64,000 nt of DNA from Acidobacteriota bacterium (GTDB lineage: Bacteria > Acidobacteriota > Terriglobia > Acidiferrales > UBA7541): contig JACQDE010000086.1 of assembly GCA_016201285.1 (NCBI GenBank), forward strand, positions 17,545 to 81,544. Reading direction: 5' to 3'. Position 1 is the first letter of the stretch; each line of letters begins with the position of its first letter. A program made the translations under genes and the position numbers. This document shows, piece after piece, positions 15,709 through 26,397 of this stretch. A model generated the notes under the pieces. The model was not told the origin of the DNA. It did not search any database and saw only the letters and a program-made list of their open reading frames with translations.

Positions 15709-16509
15709 ATGACGGCGCAGGGAACAGAAAAGGCAACAGCCACGCTCCCGTCGGGCGGTTCGAGCGATTCTTCTGCCCGCGCGGCTGCTGTTCCTGTGAT
15801 TCGCGCTGAGAACATCCGCAAAACCTTCCCGTCCGGCGGCGCGGAACTCACCGTTCTGGCCGGTGTCAATCTTTCCGTCGGCGAAGGCGAGCTGGTGGCC
15901 ATCGTCGGGCCTTCCGGCTCCGGAAAAAGCACGCTCCTGCACATTCTGGCCGCGCTGGACACGCCAACAAGCGGTGCTATATACTTCGCTGGGCATTCGC
16001 TGGAAGCGCTGACGGAAGCTGAAGTCGCTGACTTCCGTAATCGTCGCGTCGCATTCGTCTGGCAACGGCATCATCTACTGCCGGACTTCACGGCGGCGGA
16101 AAACGTGGCGATGCCTCTTTTGCTGCGCGGTGCTTCGGCAGCGAAGGCGCAGCTGGCTTCACACCGCTGGCTCGAGGAAGTCGGCCTCGCGGCCCGCGCT
16201 CACCACCGTGCCGGCGAGTTGTCCGGCGGAGAGCAGCAGCGGGTTGCCATCGCCCGCGCTTTGATCGGCGGGCCGGCGTTGCTACTGGCCGACGAGCCTA
16301 CGGGAGACTTGGACGAAGGGAACGCGGAAACCGTTTTCGAACTCATGCAGCGCCTGCATCGCTCGCATCGTCTGACCTCCATTCTCGCCACGCACAATCT
16401 CGCGCTGGCACGGCGTTGTCACCGCGGGTTTCAGTTGGAGCACGGCATCCTCGAGCCGTCCCACATCCTGGGACTGAACGGGGCGCAGAGGAAGGGAGAA
16501 ATCGGGTAA
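15709..16509 (+). CDS. lolD: LolD-type ABC transporter ATP-binding protein
   Basis: 266 residues. I chose ATG 15709 for its GGGGAAGG site five bases upstream; ATG 15694 is possible. After a ~30-residue Ser/Ala-rich tail, the ATPase has Walker A GPSGSGKST, Q-loop VWQRHHLLPDF, signature LSGGEQQRVAIARAL, Walker B LLLADEPTGDLD and H-loop ATHN. This is the MacB/LolD/FtsE subgroup, so it most likely energises the LolC/E-type permease encoded upstream. The stop is four bases before the clpC start, so the two are probably co-transcribed. Confidence 0.88.
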   Translation: MTAQGTEKATATLPSGGSSDSSARAAAVPVIRAENIRKTFPSGGAELTVLAGVNLSVGEGELVAIVGPSGSGKSTLLHILAALDTPTSGAIYFAGHSLEALTEAEVADFRNRRVAFVWQRHHLLPDFTAAENVAMPLLLRGASAAKAQLASHRWLEEVGLAARAHHRAGELSGGEQQRVAIARALIGGPALLLADEPTGDLDEGNAETVFELMQRLHRSHRLTSILATHNLALARRCHRGFQLEHGILEPSHILGLNGAQRKGEIG

Positions 16510-16513
16510 CCCC

Positions 16514-18940
16514 ATGTTCGAGAAGTACACCGAAAAAGCGCGGCGCGTCATCTTTTTTGCTCGCTACGAGGCCAGCCAGTACGGCAGCCCGTTCATCGAG
16601 ACCGAACACCTCCTTCTCGGCCTGTTGCGGGAAGACAAGGCTCTCGCCAATCGCTTTTTGCGCTCCCACGGCTCCATCGAGTCCATCCGCAAGGAAATCG
16701 AGTCGCGCATCACTATCCGTGAGCGCATCTCCACCTCCGTCGAGGTCCCCCTCAGCCAGGAATGCAAGCGCATTCTGAATTTCGCCGCTGAGGAAGCCGA
16801 GCGCCTTAGCCACAAGCACGTCGGCACCGAGCACTTGCTGCTCGGCATCCTGCGCGAGGAAAAGTGCTTCGGCGCGGAAATCCTCCATGAGCGCGGCCTG
16901 CGGCTTTCCACCCTCCGCGAGGAGCTCGCCCGTTCCAGCACCGAAAAAGTTCCCGTCAACCGGCCCAAAGAGACATCGCTGCTCAGCGAGTTCAGCCGCG
17001 ACCTCACCCAGTCCGCCACGGAAGGCCAGCTCGACCCGCTCGTCGGCCGCGACCGCGAGCTCGAGCGCGTCGTTCAGATTCTTTGCCGCCGCACGAAGAA
17101 CAATCCCGTGCTGATCGGCGAGCCCGGTGTCGGCAAGACCGCCATCGTCGAAGGCCTCGCCCAGCGCATCGCCGACGGCGACGTGCCGCCCTTCCTCGCC
17201 GACAAGCGCATCCTTTCGCTTGACCTCTCCCTCATCGTCGCCGGCACCAAGTACCGCGGTCAGTTCGAAGAGCGACTGAAGACGATCATGAAGGAATTGA
17301 TGGAAAGCCAGAACGCCATCGTGTTCATTGATGAGCTCCACACGCTCGTCGGCGCTGGCTCCGCCGAAGGCTCGCTCGATGCCGCCAACATCCTGAAGCC
17401 CGCCCTCAGCCGCGGCGAGATTCAGTGCATCGGCGCCACTACGCCTTCCGAGTACCGCAAATCTGTCGAGAAGGATCGTTCGCTCGAGCGGCGATTCCAG
17501 GCGGTGAAGGTTTCCGCTCCCAACGAGGAGGAAGCCATCCGCGTCCTGCACGGCGTCCGCGAGCGTTACGAAAAATTCCACGCCGTCAGTTACACCGACG
17601 AGGCCATCAAGTACGCGGTCTATCACTCCAATCGGTATATCCCGGACCGCTTCCTGCCGGACAAGGCCATTGACCTGATTGACGAAGCTGGCGCGCGCGT
17701 CAAACTCCGCCAGTCCATGCTCCCCGACGAGATCACCGAAGCGCAGAAGCGCGTGAAGTTCATCACGCATCGCATGGAAACCGCCATTGCCAATCACGAG
17801 TTTGAAAAGGCGCGCTTTTACTCCGAAGAGGAGCGCAAGGAAAAAGAATTGCTCCGCTCCCTCCGGGAAAAACTCAAGCTCGACGACTCCGCCACCGGCA
17901 TCGTCACCCGCGAGGACATCGAGGAAGTCGTCGCCCGCTGGACTGGCGTTGCTGTCACCTCCATCAAGGAAGACGAGCAGCAGAAGCTCCTCCGCATCGA
18001 GCAGGAGATCCACAAGCGCGTCATCAGCCAGGACAAGGCCATCACCGCGCTCGCCCGCGCGATTCGCCGCAGCCGCGCCGGCCTGAAGTCGCCACTGCGG
18101 CCGGTCGGCTGTTTCCTCTTCCTGGGCCCCACCGGTGTCGGCAAGACGGAAGTTGCCCGCCGCCTCGCCGAGTTCCTCTTCGGCAGCGAAAAATCTTTGA
18201 TCCGTTTCGACATGTCCGAGTACATGGAGAAGCACTCCGTCTCCAAGCTCATCGGCGCGCCTCCGGGCTATGTTGGCTACGAAGAGGGCGGCCAGTTGAC
18301 CGAGCGCGTCCGCCGTGCTCCGTACTCCGTCATTCTCCTCGACGAGATCGAGAAGGCCCATCCGGATGTGTACAATATCCTGTTGCAGGTCTTTGAAGAC
18401 GGCCAGTTGACCGACGGCATCGGCAACACCGTCGATTTCCGCAATTCCATCATCACCATGACTTCCAATATCGGCGCGCGCCATCTCCAGAAGCGCTCCG
18501 CCCTCGGCTTCCAGTCCGCTTCCGAGGATGCCGCCTCCGCCAAGATGGAAGACATGGTGATGAGCGAAGTGAAGCGCTTGTTCAACCCGGAATTCCTCAA
18601 CCGCCTCGACGAGATCATCATCTTCAATCCGCTGGCGGATGAGGACCTGCTTCGCATCGTGGATTTGCTCGCGGGTCAGATCAACGACACGCTCATTCAC
18701 CGCCAGGTCCAGATCGTCCTGACGCCGGAAGCCCGCCAGTGGATCTTGGAAAAAACCTGCGCGGATCGCAGCTACGGCGCTCGCCCCCTGCGGCGAGCGC
18801 TGCAGAAATATGTCGAGGATCCGCTTTCCGAGGCGTTGATCCAGGGCGGCTTGCAGCGACCTGCCACTCTGGAAGTCTATGTCTCTGGGGACGGCCTCAG
18901 CTTCCGGCAGGTTCTGGAAGCAACCCCGGTCGCGCACTGA
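16514..18940 (+). CDS. clpC: ClpC-type AAA+ unfoldase
   Basis: 808 residues, the normal ClpC length. The protein unfolds substrates for the ClpP protease in the cytosol. Two N-terminal repeats (about 1-145) are followed by AAA-1 with Walker [13 protein letters not shown] near 205 and [13 protein letters not shown]-type linker ([20 protein letters not shown]) is diagnostic of ClpC over ClpA/B. AAA-2 has [17 protein letters not shown], then [29 protein letters not shown]. No ClpP gene is in view. The ATG lies four bases after the LolD-type gene with only a weak ribosome site, consistent with coupling. Confidence 0.95.
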   Translation: MFEKYTEKARRVIFFARYEASQYGSPFIETEHLLLGLLREDKALANRFLRSHGSIESIRKEIESRITIRERISTSVEVPLSQECKRILNFAAEEAERLSHKHVGTEHLLLGILREEKCFGAEILHERGLRLSTLREELARSSTEKVPVNRPKETSLLSEFSRDLTQSATEGQLDPLVGRDRELERVVQILCRRTKNNPVLIGEPGVGKTAIVEGLAQRIADGDVPPFLADKRILSLDLSLIVAGTKYRGQFEERLKTIMKELMESQNAIVFIDELHTLVGAGSAEGSLDAANILKPALSRGEIQCIGATTPSEYRKSVEKDRSLERRFQAVKVSAPNEEEAIRVLHGVRERYEKFHAVSYTDEAIKYAVYHSNRYIPDRFLPDKAIDLIDEAGARVKLRQSMLPDEITEAQKRVKFITHRMETAIANHEFEKARFYSEEERKEKELLRSLREKLKLDDSATGIVTREDIEEVVARWTGVAVTSIKEDEQQKLLRIEQEIHKRVISQDKAITALARAIRRSRAGLKSPLRPVGCFLFLGPTGVGKTEVARRLAEFLFGSEKSLIRFDMSEYMEKHSVSKLIGAPPGYVGYEEGGQLTERVRRAPYSVILLDEIEKAHPDVYNILLQVFEDGQLTDGIGNTVDFRNSIITMTSNIGARHLQKRSALGFQSASEDAASAKMEDMVMSEVKRLFNPEFLNRLDEIIIFNPLADEDLLRIVDLLAGQINDTLIHRQVQIVLTPEARQWILEKTCADRSYGARPLRRALQKYVEDPLSEALIQGGLQRPATLEVYVSGDGLSFRQVLEATPVAH

Positions 18941-19017
18941 GAATCCTACTCGCGCAAGCCCGGTCTTCGGGGGTTGACCGGGCGAGGAGCACATATCTTG
19001 GGTTTGGGGGAGCGGCC

Positions 19018-21864
19018 TTGAAATTGGCAACGGCCGCGATTAAAAAACTCTGTCTCCGCTGGGCCGCCGCGCTGCTCTTCGTGTGTGTGGTTGGGGCTGG
19101 CGCCCCCTCGCTTTGCGCCCAGCAGTCCTCCTCGCTGGTCATTCAGCGCATCGAAATCGTCGGCAATCGCCGCATTCCTCGCGACACTTTGAAGGCCCGC
19201 ATTTTTTCCCGCGAGGGCGATGCCTATAGCGAGGAATCGCTCCATCGCGATTTCCAGGCCCTCTGGAATACGCAATACTTCGAAGACATCCGTCTCGAAG
19301 TCGAGCCTAGTCCTGACCGCCCCGAAGGCCGCATCGTTGTCTTTTACGTGAAGGAACGCCCCGTCATCCGTCGCATCGAGTACAAGAATGCCAAATCCGT
19401 CACCGAGTCCGAGATCCTCGAGCGCTTCAAGGACCGCAAGGTCGGCCTCTCGGTCGAAAGTCAGTTCGACCCCACTCGCATCAAGCGCGCGGAGGTCGTG
19501 CTGAAGGAGCTGCTCGGCGAGCGCGGCCGCCAGTTCGCCGTCATCAAGACCACCTACGAGCGCATCGCCGCCACCAACGCCATCAAGCTCACCTTCAACA
19601 TCGAGGAAGGCCCCAAGGTCAAGGTTGGCACGATCATCATCGAGGGCAACACCGCCTTTTCTGATCGCAGGATCATTCGCGCCATGCGAAACTCCCGCCC
19701 GTATGCGGTTCCCCTCTACTTGTTCGAGTGGAACGTCCTTAGCAAGACCTTTGATCGCCGGAAGCTGGCTGAGGATCTCGAGGTAGGCATCCGCGGCCTC
19801 TACCAGGACTACGGCTATTTTCAGGTGCTCGTGAAAGAGCCCAGGACGAACACCGTGGATATCGACCGCGGCGGGCTCCCCGGTCCCTGGCCCCTCCTTG
19901 GCCGCAAGCATGGCAAGCGTACCAACATTACGATTCCCATTCAGGAAGGCGAACGCTTCCGTCTCGGCAAAGTCTTTGTCCGGAGCTCCGACCCCGAGAA
20001 GGGCCTCTATTTCAAGACCGACTTCCTCGTGGACTCGTTCCCCATTAAGCCCGGCGAGATCTTCGCCGTGGACAAAGTCCGCAAGGCCCTTGAGGAATAC
20101 CGCAAGCTCTACGGCACGTTCGGCTTCATTGATTTCACCGCCACGCCGCTCACCGACATTGACCAGCCGAATAAGACGATCAACCTCACGCTTGAGTTCG
20201 ACGAGCAGAAGCAGTTCTTCGTCCGCCGGATCGAGTTCTCCGGCAACACCACCACCCGCGACAAGGTGATCCGCCGCGAGGTCCTCCTGGACGAGGGCGA
20301 CCTCTTCAACAACCGCGCCTGGGAAGTCAGCATCCTCCGCCTCAATCAGCTCGACTATTTTGAGCCGATCAAGCCGGAGCACGCCGAGCTCAAGCGCAAC
20401 CTCAAAGAAGGCACCGTTGACATCAACCTCAAGGTGAAGGAGAAGGGCAAGCAGTCCATCGGTCTCACCGGCGGCGTCAGCGGCATTGCGGGCAGCTTCA
20501 TTGGTCTCAGCTATCAGACCAACAACTTCCTCGGCCTTGGCGAAACCCTCACGTTCTCCGCCGACTTCGGCGACCGCCAGCGCAATTTCATCTTCGGTTT
20601 CACCGAGCCGTATCTCTTCGATCGCCCCATCTCCTCCGGCTTCACAATCTTCAACAGCCGCTTCAGCTATAACCAGGCGCGTGAGACGTCCATCCTCCTT
20701 GGCCAGAATGTCCAGGTGGATCCCACTCGCGCCCAGAACTACAACCAGAACCGCAAGGGCTTCTCCCTCTTCGCCAGCTATCCCCTGCGCCGCTTCGCCT
20801 TCACTCGCCTCGGCGTCACGTATTCCTATACCGACAGCACGATTGCCGCCTTCAGCGATGCTTCCCGGCTGCTCTTCGAGAATCTCCAATTCCGCCAGCT
20901 CGCCGGGCCTTCCGCCCTGCGCGGCATCCGGTCCAGCAAGATTACGCCCACGATTTCACATAATACGGTGGACAATCCCATCAACCCCACCAGTGGCAAG
21001 AGTTTCTTCTATGCATTCAATTTTGAGGGCGGCTTCCTCCAGGGCAACGTCAATACGATCTCCCATACGTTTGAAGGGAAATATTTCCGCCCCGTCAACA
21101 AGCGGCGCAACGTCATCGGCGTCCGCATGATGGCCTCTTTTACGACCGGCTTCGGCGGCATTGTGTTGCCGCCCTTCAATCGTTTCTATCTCGGTGGCGA
21201 AGACAGCGTCCGCGGCTTCGATTTCTTCTCGATTTCTCCTTGGGCCTTCGTCCCCACGTCCAAGACGGTTCAGCTCTTTTTCCTCGATCCGCAGCATCTC
21301 GACTCGAACGGCAATCCCACTGCGCGCTTTATTCAGGTTCCCGTCCTCGATTACGTCGCCACCACCCCCGGCGGCGATTCTCAGTTCGTCTCCAATCTCG
21401 AGTACCGCGTCCCGATCATTGGCCCGGTGAGCATGAGCCTCTTTATCGATACAGGGCTGAACGGGCTCGCCCGGAAATCCCAGTTGCAACTCGACTCCGC
21501 CGGCGTCCAGAAGCTCCGCCAGCAGTTTCCGAATACGACGGTCAACAACCGCCTGGACATCGCCTCCGGATCGAACTTCAAGCTGCGCTCTTCGGCCGGA
21601 ATCGAATTCGTCGTTCAATTGCCCATTGTTAACGCGCCCTTCCGCATCTACTGGGCCTATAACTACTTGCGCTACAAACAAGATATTATCGAGCCGCGCG
21701 GCGATTTCTTTATCAGCGACGAGTTGAAAAGAACGCTGCCTCCCGGCGTGCTCGATTCGCAGATTCTTCCGCAGTTGAATGCGCAACTGACTCGCGATAT
21801 CGGCCGCGGCAGACCCTTTGAACCGTTGAAAACTTTCCGGTTTACGGTCAGCCGCACGTTTTGA
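19018..21864 (+). CDS. bamA: Outer-membrane protein assembly factor BamA
   Basis: 948 residues starting at TTG 19018, preceded by GGGGGAG at five bases. The frame is open further upstream through the end of clpC, but that extension is not supported. A signal peptide (about 1-38, ending SLCAQ) is followed by POTRA repeats: IQRIEIVGNRRIPRDTLKARI, RPVIRRIEYKNAKSVTESEI, KVGTIIIEGNTAFSDRRI, a longer insert-bearing unit, and QFFVRRIEFSGNTTTRDKVI. The C-terminal Omp85 barrel has the conserved lid motif GGEDSVRGFD and ends in aromatic FRFTVSRTF, as expected for a barrel. It folds beta-barrel proteins into the outer membrane. skp follows one gene later. Confidence 0.95.
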   Translation: MKLATAAIKKLCLRWAAALLFVCVVGAGAPSLCAQQSSSLVIQRIEIVGNRRIPRDTLKARIFSREGDAYSEESLHRDFQALWNTQYFEDIRLEVEPSPDRPEGRIVVFYVKERPVIRRIEYKNAKSVTESEILERFKDRKVGLSVESQFDPTRIKRAEVVLKELLGERGRQFAVIKTTYERIAATNAIKLTFNIEEGPKVKVGTIIIEGNTAFSDRRIIRAMRNSRPYAVPLYLFEWNVLSKTFDRRKLAEDLEVGIRGLYQDYGYFQVLVKEPRTNTVDIDRGGLPGPWPLLGRKHGKRTNITIPIQEGERFRLGKVFVRSSDPEKGLYFKTDFLVDSFPIKPGEIFAVDKVRKALEEYRKLYGTFGFIDFTATPLTDIDQPNKTINLTLEFDEQKQFFVRRIEFSGNTTTRDKVIRREVLLDEGDLFNNRAWEVSILRLNQLDYFEPIKPEHAELKRNLKEGTVDINLKVKEKGKQSIGLTGGVSGIAGSFIGLSYQTNNFLGLGETLTFSADFGDRQRNFIFGFTEPYLFDRPISSGFTIFNSRFSYNQARETSILLGQNVQVDPTRAQNYNQNRKGFSLFASYPLRRFAFTRLGVTYSYTDSTIAAFSDASRLLFENLQFRQLAGPSALRGIRSSKITPTISHNTVDNPINPTSGKSFFYAFNFEGGFLQGNVNTISHTFEGKYFRPVNKRRNVIGVRMMASFTTGFGGIVLPPFNRFYLGGEDSVRGFDFFSISPWAFVPTSKTVQLFFLDPQHLDSNGNPTARFIQVPVLDYVATTPGGDSQFVSNLEYRVPIIGPVSMSLFIDTGLNGLARKSQLQLDSAGVQKLRQQFPNTTVNNRLDIASGSNFKLRSSAGIEFVVQLPIVNAPFRIYWAYNYLRYKQDIIEPRGDFFISDELKRTLPPGVLDSQILPQLNAQLTRDIGRGRPFEPLKTFRFTVSRTF

Positions 21865-21941
21865 TCCGTTGCAAGCGGCGGCTTTTGGCGGCTCCAACGC
21901 AAAACGCTCAACGGATGGGTGGATAGTTTGGAGGATTTAGA

Positions 21942-24900
21942 ATGAGGCGATGCACAAGCCGGATTTTGTTGCCGACCATGCTGATGCTGGCGGCGATTCT
22001 GAGCAACTGCGGGGGGGGAGGGAGAAATCCCAACCAGGGCGGCAAGGTGCAGGTCGCCATCGCCCCGATAGCCGCCGCAGTGACGTTGAATGGCACGCTG
22101 TCGTTTTCGGCTTCGGTCACCGGCGTCACGACAATCCAGATCGCCGCCACTGGCGGCGCCGTCCGCGCCACCAACGTCGTGACCATCACGACCACCACGG
22201 CTCACAGCTTGACGGCCGGACAGATCGTCACCATCTCGGGGGTAACCGACGCGAGCTTCGTTGGCACCTTTGTCATCGTTTCCGCTCCGTCATCCACTGC
22301 GTTCACGTACACGCAGACGGGGGCGGATGCAACGAGCGGCGGCGGGACCGTCGCCAACATTACGGTGAACTGGCTCGTGAACGACGTACCGGGAGGAAAC
22401 GCAACGTTCGGGACGATCACGACCGCCGGCCTGTACACGGCCCCCAGCACTCTTCCGCCGCCCGCGACCGCGACGATCACTTCGACCGGCGCCGCTCGCT
22501 CCGCCAACGTCGTGACCATCACGACCACCGCGGCTCACAATTTCGTTGTCGGGCAGCTCGTGATCATTGCCGGCGTCACCGACACGAGCTTCAACGGGTC
22601 CTTTCTGATCAGCACGGTGCCCACGACTACGACGTTTACTTACTCGCAATCCGCGAACAATGCCACCAGCGGCGGCGGGTCGATCACTTCGTATGCCGTC
22701 AAGGTCAAAGCGGTGAGTGTTGCGGACTCGAGCGCGACCGCGACCGGCATCGTTGATATCAGCTCGGGGGTGACCGTGCGGGTCACGCCGGCGACCGCCG
22801 TGGTGGGGACAAACGAGACGTTTCAGTTCTTTGCTGCCGTGACGGGAAGCTCGAACTCCTCGGTCACTTGGTCCGTGAACGATATTGCGGGCGGGAACTC
22901 GACCGTGGGGACGATCACCTCCAGCGGCCTCTTTACGTCTCCCGCTACCCCCCCCAACTCCAGCACGATCAGCATCGCCGCAAACGGCGCAGTTCGTTCT
23001 TCGAATGTCGTGACCATTACGACCTCCACCGCGCATGGTTTCCAAGCCGGCCAGAGTGTGACCATCTCCGGCGTTTCCGCCGCGAGCTTCAACGGCACAT
23101 TCACCATTGCCTCGGTCCCTTCTACGGCTACATTCACCTACGCGCAAACGGGACCCGACGCCACGAGCGGCGGCGGAACGGCCGTTTCGGGTTCCAGTTC
23201 GGTGACGATCAAAGCCACCTCCGCAGCGGACCCCACGAAATCCGCCACCGGCTTGGCCGTCGTGCAGACTGCGGCCGACCCCACCCTGGCCTCCATCAAC
23301 CCGACCACGGCCCCTCAGGGCGCAGTGTTCCAGGACGTCTTTCTGGCGGGAACCAATTTCCTTTCCACAACCATCGTGCGCGTCAACAGTGCGCCTCTCC
23401 CTCCTGCGGCGATTTCGCAGTTCAGCGCTTCACTGATCCGAATCCGCATTCCCGCGATTGCGCTGGCCGCGCCCGGCACGCTGGTGATCGACGCGCAGCG
23501 GCAGAGCGGCGCCACCTCAGCGTCACAGAATCTGGCCGTCGTGGCCGTGCGCCCCGCATTGGTGGGGGCCTCGCCGGATAGCGCCGCGCAAGGCGCGGCG
23601 GGGACTTTCAGTTTCAATGTCAACGGCGGCTATTTCGGCGCAGCTTCCAGCCCGTCCATTACCGCCGAATTTGTCAGTGGCAGCGGCGCCACACGGGCGG
23701 CCGCGGTGAACGCGTCCAACGAGGCACGCCAGGCCAGTGTCACGCTCCTCGGCAGCTCTGACCTGACCGCAGCGGGATTGTTTTCGGTGGCCATCCGGAA
23801 CTCGTCCAACCCTGCTTTGTTTACGGCCACTAACCTGGCGGTGCGACCGTCAGGTTCGCCGACTGTCTTGGCGCCTGCCACCCCGGTCGGCAGCCGGCCG
23901 AGCGCGATCGCCATCAACACGGCTACAGGGATTGCCGTGGTGTCCAATCGTTGCTCGAACACCCTGACGCGGATCGACGTGGCCACGCTCGCCCCCATCG
24001 GCACGGACATTCCCGTCGGAACGTATCCGACCGGCGTGGCCGTGGACGACTTGCGCAATCTGGCAGTGGTGGCGAACAACGGGAGCAACACCGGTTGCAC
24101 AGGGCCGGCGGGGACGCCGAGCATTTCCATTGTGGACCTCGCGGCGGGCGCAGTCACCGCCACGATCACCGCCAACGTCAGTGGCGCTCCATTTTCAGTG
24201 GCCGTGAACCCAATCACCGGCCTGGCCCTGGTCACCTACCAAAGTACGAACCACGCGGACATTCTGGATCTCACGCAGACGCCGCCGGTCATCGTGAGCA
24301 CGACCACCATCACCACGGGCGCCAACCCGCAGGTGGCCGTCGAGCCGCGGCTGAACTGGGCCGTGGTGACCCCCGGCGGGTCCGGGACGCTCTCGATTGT
24401 GGACCTCGCGCAGCGCGCGACGGCGGCGGTCGCGGCGTCGAACGGAGTCAGCCGGGCGAGCGGTGTTACCACCGTCACCACAGCGGCCGCCCACAGTTTC
24501 CGGCAGGGCGATGTGGTGCTGATCTCCGGTGTGGCCGACTCCAGCTTCAATGGGACCTTCACCATTTCGGCCGTGCCTACGAGCACTGCTCTTACTTACG
24601 CGCAGACCGGCGCGCCCAATGCGTCCAGCAGCGGAGGTACCGTCGTCACCACATTCCCTCTCGCCACCGCCACGATTGGACCGAATGCCCGCGGCATCGC
24701 CATCAACACGTTTACGCAGCAGGCCATCCTGGCGGACCCGAGCGCTACCGGCCCTCTGCTCTTCAATCTGTTCGACCAGGCGGTGACCAATTTCTCCTTG
24801 AGCGAGATCGGGGCCACAGCCGCTGCCTTCAACCCCTTTACGAATATTGCCGTGACCATAAATGCCAACACCAACGAGGCCTCCGTGATTGACCCGGAGA

Positions 24901-26225
24901 TCCCCACTCGACTAGCAAAATTGACCGTGGGTAACGGGCCGCGGGCAGTCGCGATTGACCCGGGTACGAACACGGCTCTGGTGGCGAACGAAACGGACGG
25001 CACCGTAACGCCGATCGGACTCGGCGCGATTCGATCTCTTCACATCGCTGCCATCAGCCTGCCGCTCTCCCGGCAATTTGCGCCCGGGGTCACGCTTTCG
25101 TCCACTTCCGGTCTGCCGCTCACGATTCTCGGGAAAGGCTTTGTCAGTGGGTCGCAGGTACGGCTGGACGGAGTGCCCCTGGGACCTGTCTCGAGCTTCG
25201 CGGACCGGCAGTTGACGGTCACGGTTCCAGCGGTACTTCTGGCCGGGCCACGGAATTACGTTGTGGACGTGCTCAACCCGAGCGGTGAGATCTCCAACGT
25301 CTTGAATCTTGCCGTAGTCCAGTCGGTGGACCTGGTCGGGGCGGGAGGGGCCTCGTGTTCGACGCCGGCGCCGTCGGCGGTGGCCATCGACCCGCAACGC
25401 GATCTGGCGGTGGTGACCAACTTCGGGTGTGACAGCGTGTCCCTTGTGGATCTCACGAGCGGAACGATCACGGCCACCGTGGCAGTAGGGTCTAAGCCTC
25501 GTGGCGTGGCGGTGAGTTCGCGCTTGGGCAGGGCTGTTGTCACGAACAGCGGGGCGGGCACCGCCTCTCTTCTAAACTTGGCCGCTGCGCCGCCGGCCGT
25601 GACCACAAGCGTGACGGTGGGGAGCGAACCGCTGGGCGTGACCATGGATGAGGGAACCGGGAGGGCGATTGTGGCCAATGCCAGCTCGAACACGCTCAGC
25701 CTCTTCGACGCAAGTGCAGGAGGGTCCCTCGTTTCGCTAGCGGTGGACACGCGGCCGGTGGCCGTGGCCGTTGACACGGATCGCCAGGTCGCTGCGGTGG
25801 CGCACGCCGCGGCCAACAACGTTGCCGTGGTGAACCTTTCCACTCTTTCGATCAGCGGACGAGTGTCGAATGTTTCGCTTCCGACGGCGGTGGTCTTTGA
25901 TCCGGTGACACGAATGTTCATTGCCAATGCAAGTTTGGGCAACAACCTCGTGCTGGTGCGCCCGGACACGCTCCAGGCCTCCGCCCTGCGCGCCGGCATC
26001 AATCCCACTTCAATCGCCTACAACGTCAATAGCGCCACCCTGGTCACCACCAACAGCGTCGGCAACAACTTCTCGGTGATCGACTTTATTGACCGTCGTG
26101 TGCGCGTGGTTCTCCCGATCATGGCCTCCCAGCAGTTTGCTGTGGACATCCATCCTCGCACCAATCTCGCTGTGATCGCGGATGCGACCAACAACAGAGT
26201 CCTTCTGGTTCCGCTGCCGTGGTAG
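21942..26225 (+). CDS. Large surface lipoprotein with Ig-like repeats and YVTN/NHL propeller repeats
   Basis: 1427 residues, ATG behind GGAGG at seven bases. The N-terminus is a lipoprotein signal with lipobox LSNC (MLMLAAILSNCGGGG). Four copies of a ~65-residue unit, VVTITTxxAHxFxxGQxVxISGV...ATSGGGT, lie at about 22150-22355, 22487-22700, 22978-23190 and 24436-24655. Bacterial Ig-like units (VTWSVNDIAGGNSTVGTITSSGLF) separate the first three. IPT/TIG-like segments and YVTN beta-propeller repeats follow (GSRPSAIAINTATGIAVVSN; GTYPTGVAVDDLRNLAVVAN; GSKPRGVAVSSRLGRAVVTN). Probably exposed at the cell surface, with a binding or structural role; no enzymatic motif is visible. It separates bamA from skp. 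Confidence 0.8.
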   Translation: MRRCTSRILLPTMLMLAAILSNCGGGGRNPNQGGKVQVAIAPIAAAVTLNGTLSFSASVTGVTTIQIAATGGAVRATNVVTITTTTAHSLTAGQIVTISGVTDASFVGTFVIVSAPSSTAFTYTQTGADATSGGGTVANITVNWLVNDVPGGNATFGTITTAGLYTAPSTLPPPATATITSTGAARSANVVTITTTAAHNFVVGQLVIIAGVTDTSFNGSFLISTVPTTTTFTYSQSANNATSGGGSITSYAVKVKAVSVADSSATATGIVDISSGVTVRVTPATAVVGTNETFQFFAAVTGSSNSSVTWSVNDIAGGNSTVGTITSSGLFTSPATPPNSSTISIAANGAVRSSNVVTITTSTAHGFQAGQSVTISGVSAASFNGTFTIASVPSTATFTYAQTGPDATSGGGTAVSGSSSVTIKATSAADPTKSATGLAVVQTAADPTLASINPTTAPQGAVFQDVFLAGTNFLSTTIVRVNSAPLPPAAISQFSASLIRIRIPAIALAAPGTLVIDAQRQSGATSASQNLAVVAVRPALVGASPDSAAQGAAGTFSFNVNGGYFGAASSPSITAEFVSGSGATRAAAVNASNEARQASVTLLGSSDLTAAGLFSVAIRNSSNPALFTATNLAVRPSGSPTVLAPATPVGSRPSAIAINTATGIAVVSNRCSNTLTRIDVATLAPIGTDIPVGTYPTGVAVDDLRNLAVVANNGSNTGCTGPAGTPSISIVDLAAGAVTATITANVSGAPFSVAVNPITGLALVTYQSTNHADILDLTQTPPVIVSTTTITTGANPQVAVEPRLNWAVVTPGGSGTLSIVDLAQRATAAVAASNGVSRASGVTTVTTAAAHSFRQGDVVLISGVADSSFNGTFTISAVPTSTALTYAQTGAPNASSSGGTVVTTFPLATATIGPNARGIAINTFTQQAILADPSATGPLLFNLFDQAVTNFSLSEIGATAAAFNPFTNIAVTINANTNEASVIDPEIPTRLAKLTVGNGPRAVAIDPGTNTALVANETDGTVTPIGLGAIRSLHIAAISLPLSRQFAPGVTLSSTSGLPLTILGKGFVSGSQVRLDGVPLGPVSSFADRQLTVTVPAVLLAGPRNYVVDVLNPSGEISNVLNLAVVQSVDLVGAGGASCSTPAPSAVAIDPQRDLAVVTNFGCDSVSLVDLTSGTITATVAVGSKPRGVAVSSRLGRAVVTNSGAGTASLLNLAAAPPAVTTSVTVGSEPLGVTMDEGTGRAIVANASSNTLSLFDASAGGSLVSLAVDTRPVAVAVDTDRQVAAVAHAAANNVAVVNLSTLSISGRVSNVSLPTAVVFDPVTRMFIANASLGNNLVLVRPDTLQASALRAGINPTSIAYNVNSATLVTTNSVGNNFSVIDFIDRRVRVVLPIMASQQFAVDIHPRTNLAVIADATNNRVLLVPLPW

Positions 26226-26283
26226 TCGATGGGCAGCGCCGTTGGGCGCGTCCAACCGCCCCGCTCTCGCCTGCATCCGAGTT

Positions 26284-26314
26284 GCAGCCCCCGGTCCAGG
26301 GGCCTGAGGGCTGC
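26284..26314 (+). terminator. Possible hairpin after the surface lipoprotein gene
   Basis: GCAGCCC (26284-26290) pairs with GGGCTGC (26308-26314), with internal CCCGG/CAGGGGC pairing. No T tract follows, so termination is uncertain. Confidence 0.3.
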
Positions 26315-26326
26315 GCCGGATTTGCA

Positions 26327-26355
26327 TTGACCCCGCGCCGGCTCGCGCGTATAAT
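26327..26355 (+). promoter_or_regulatory. Strong sigma-70 promoter for skp
   Basis: TTGACC (26327-26332) and consensus TATAAT (26350-26355) with an ideal 17-base spacer, 43 bases before the skp start codon. Confidence 0.8.
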
Positions 26356-26397
26356 CGCCGTTTTGTGAATAGCGCATTTTTCCCCCAAGGAGTGAGC

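Noticed and set aside
16343..19030. 895-codon antisense frame over clpC
   Set aside because: It mirrors codon bias of the real ClpC gene on the plus strand; similar long antisense frames occur over bamA (18946-20889) and infB (30552-32303).
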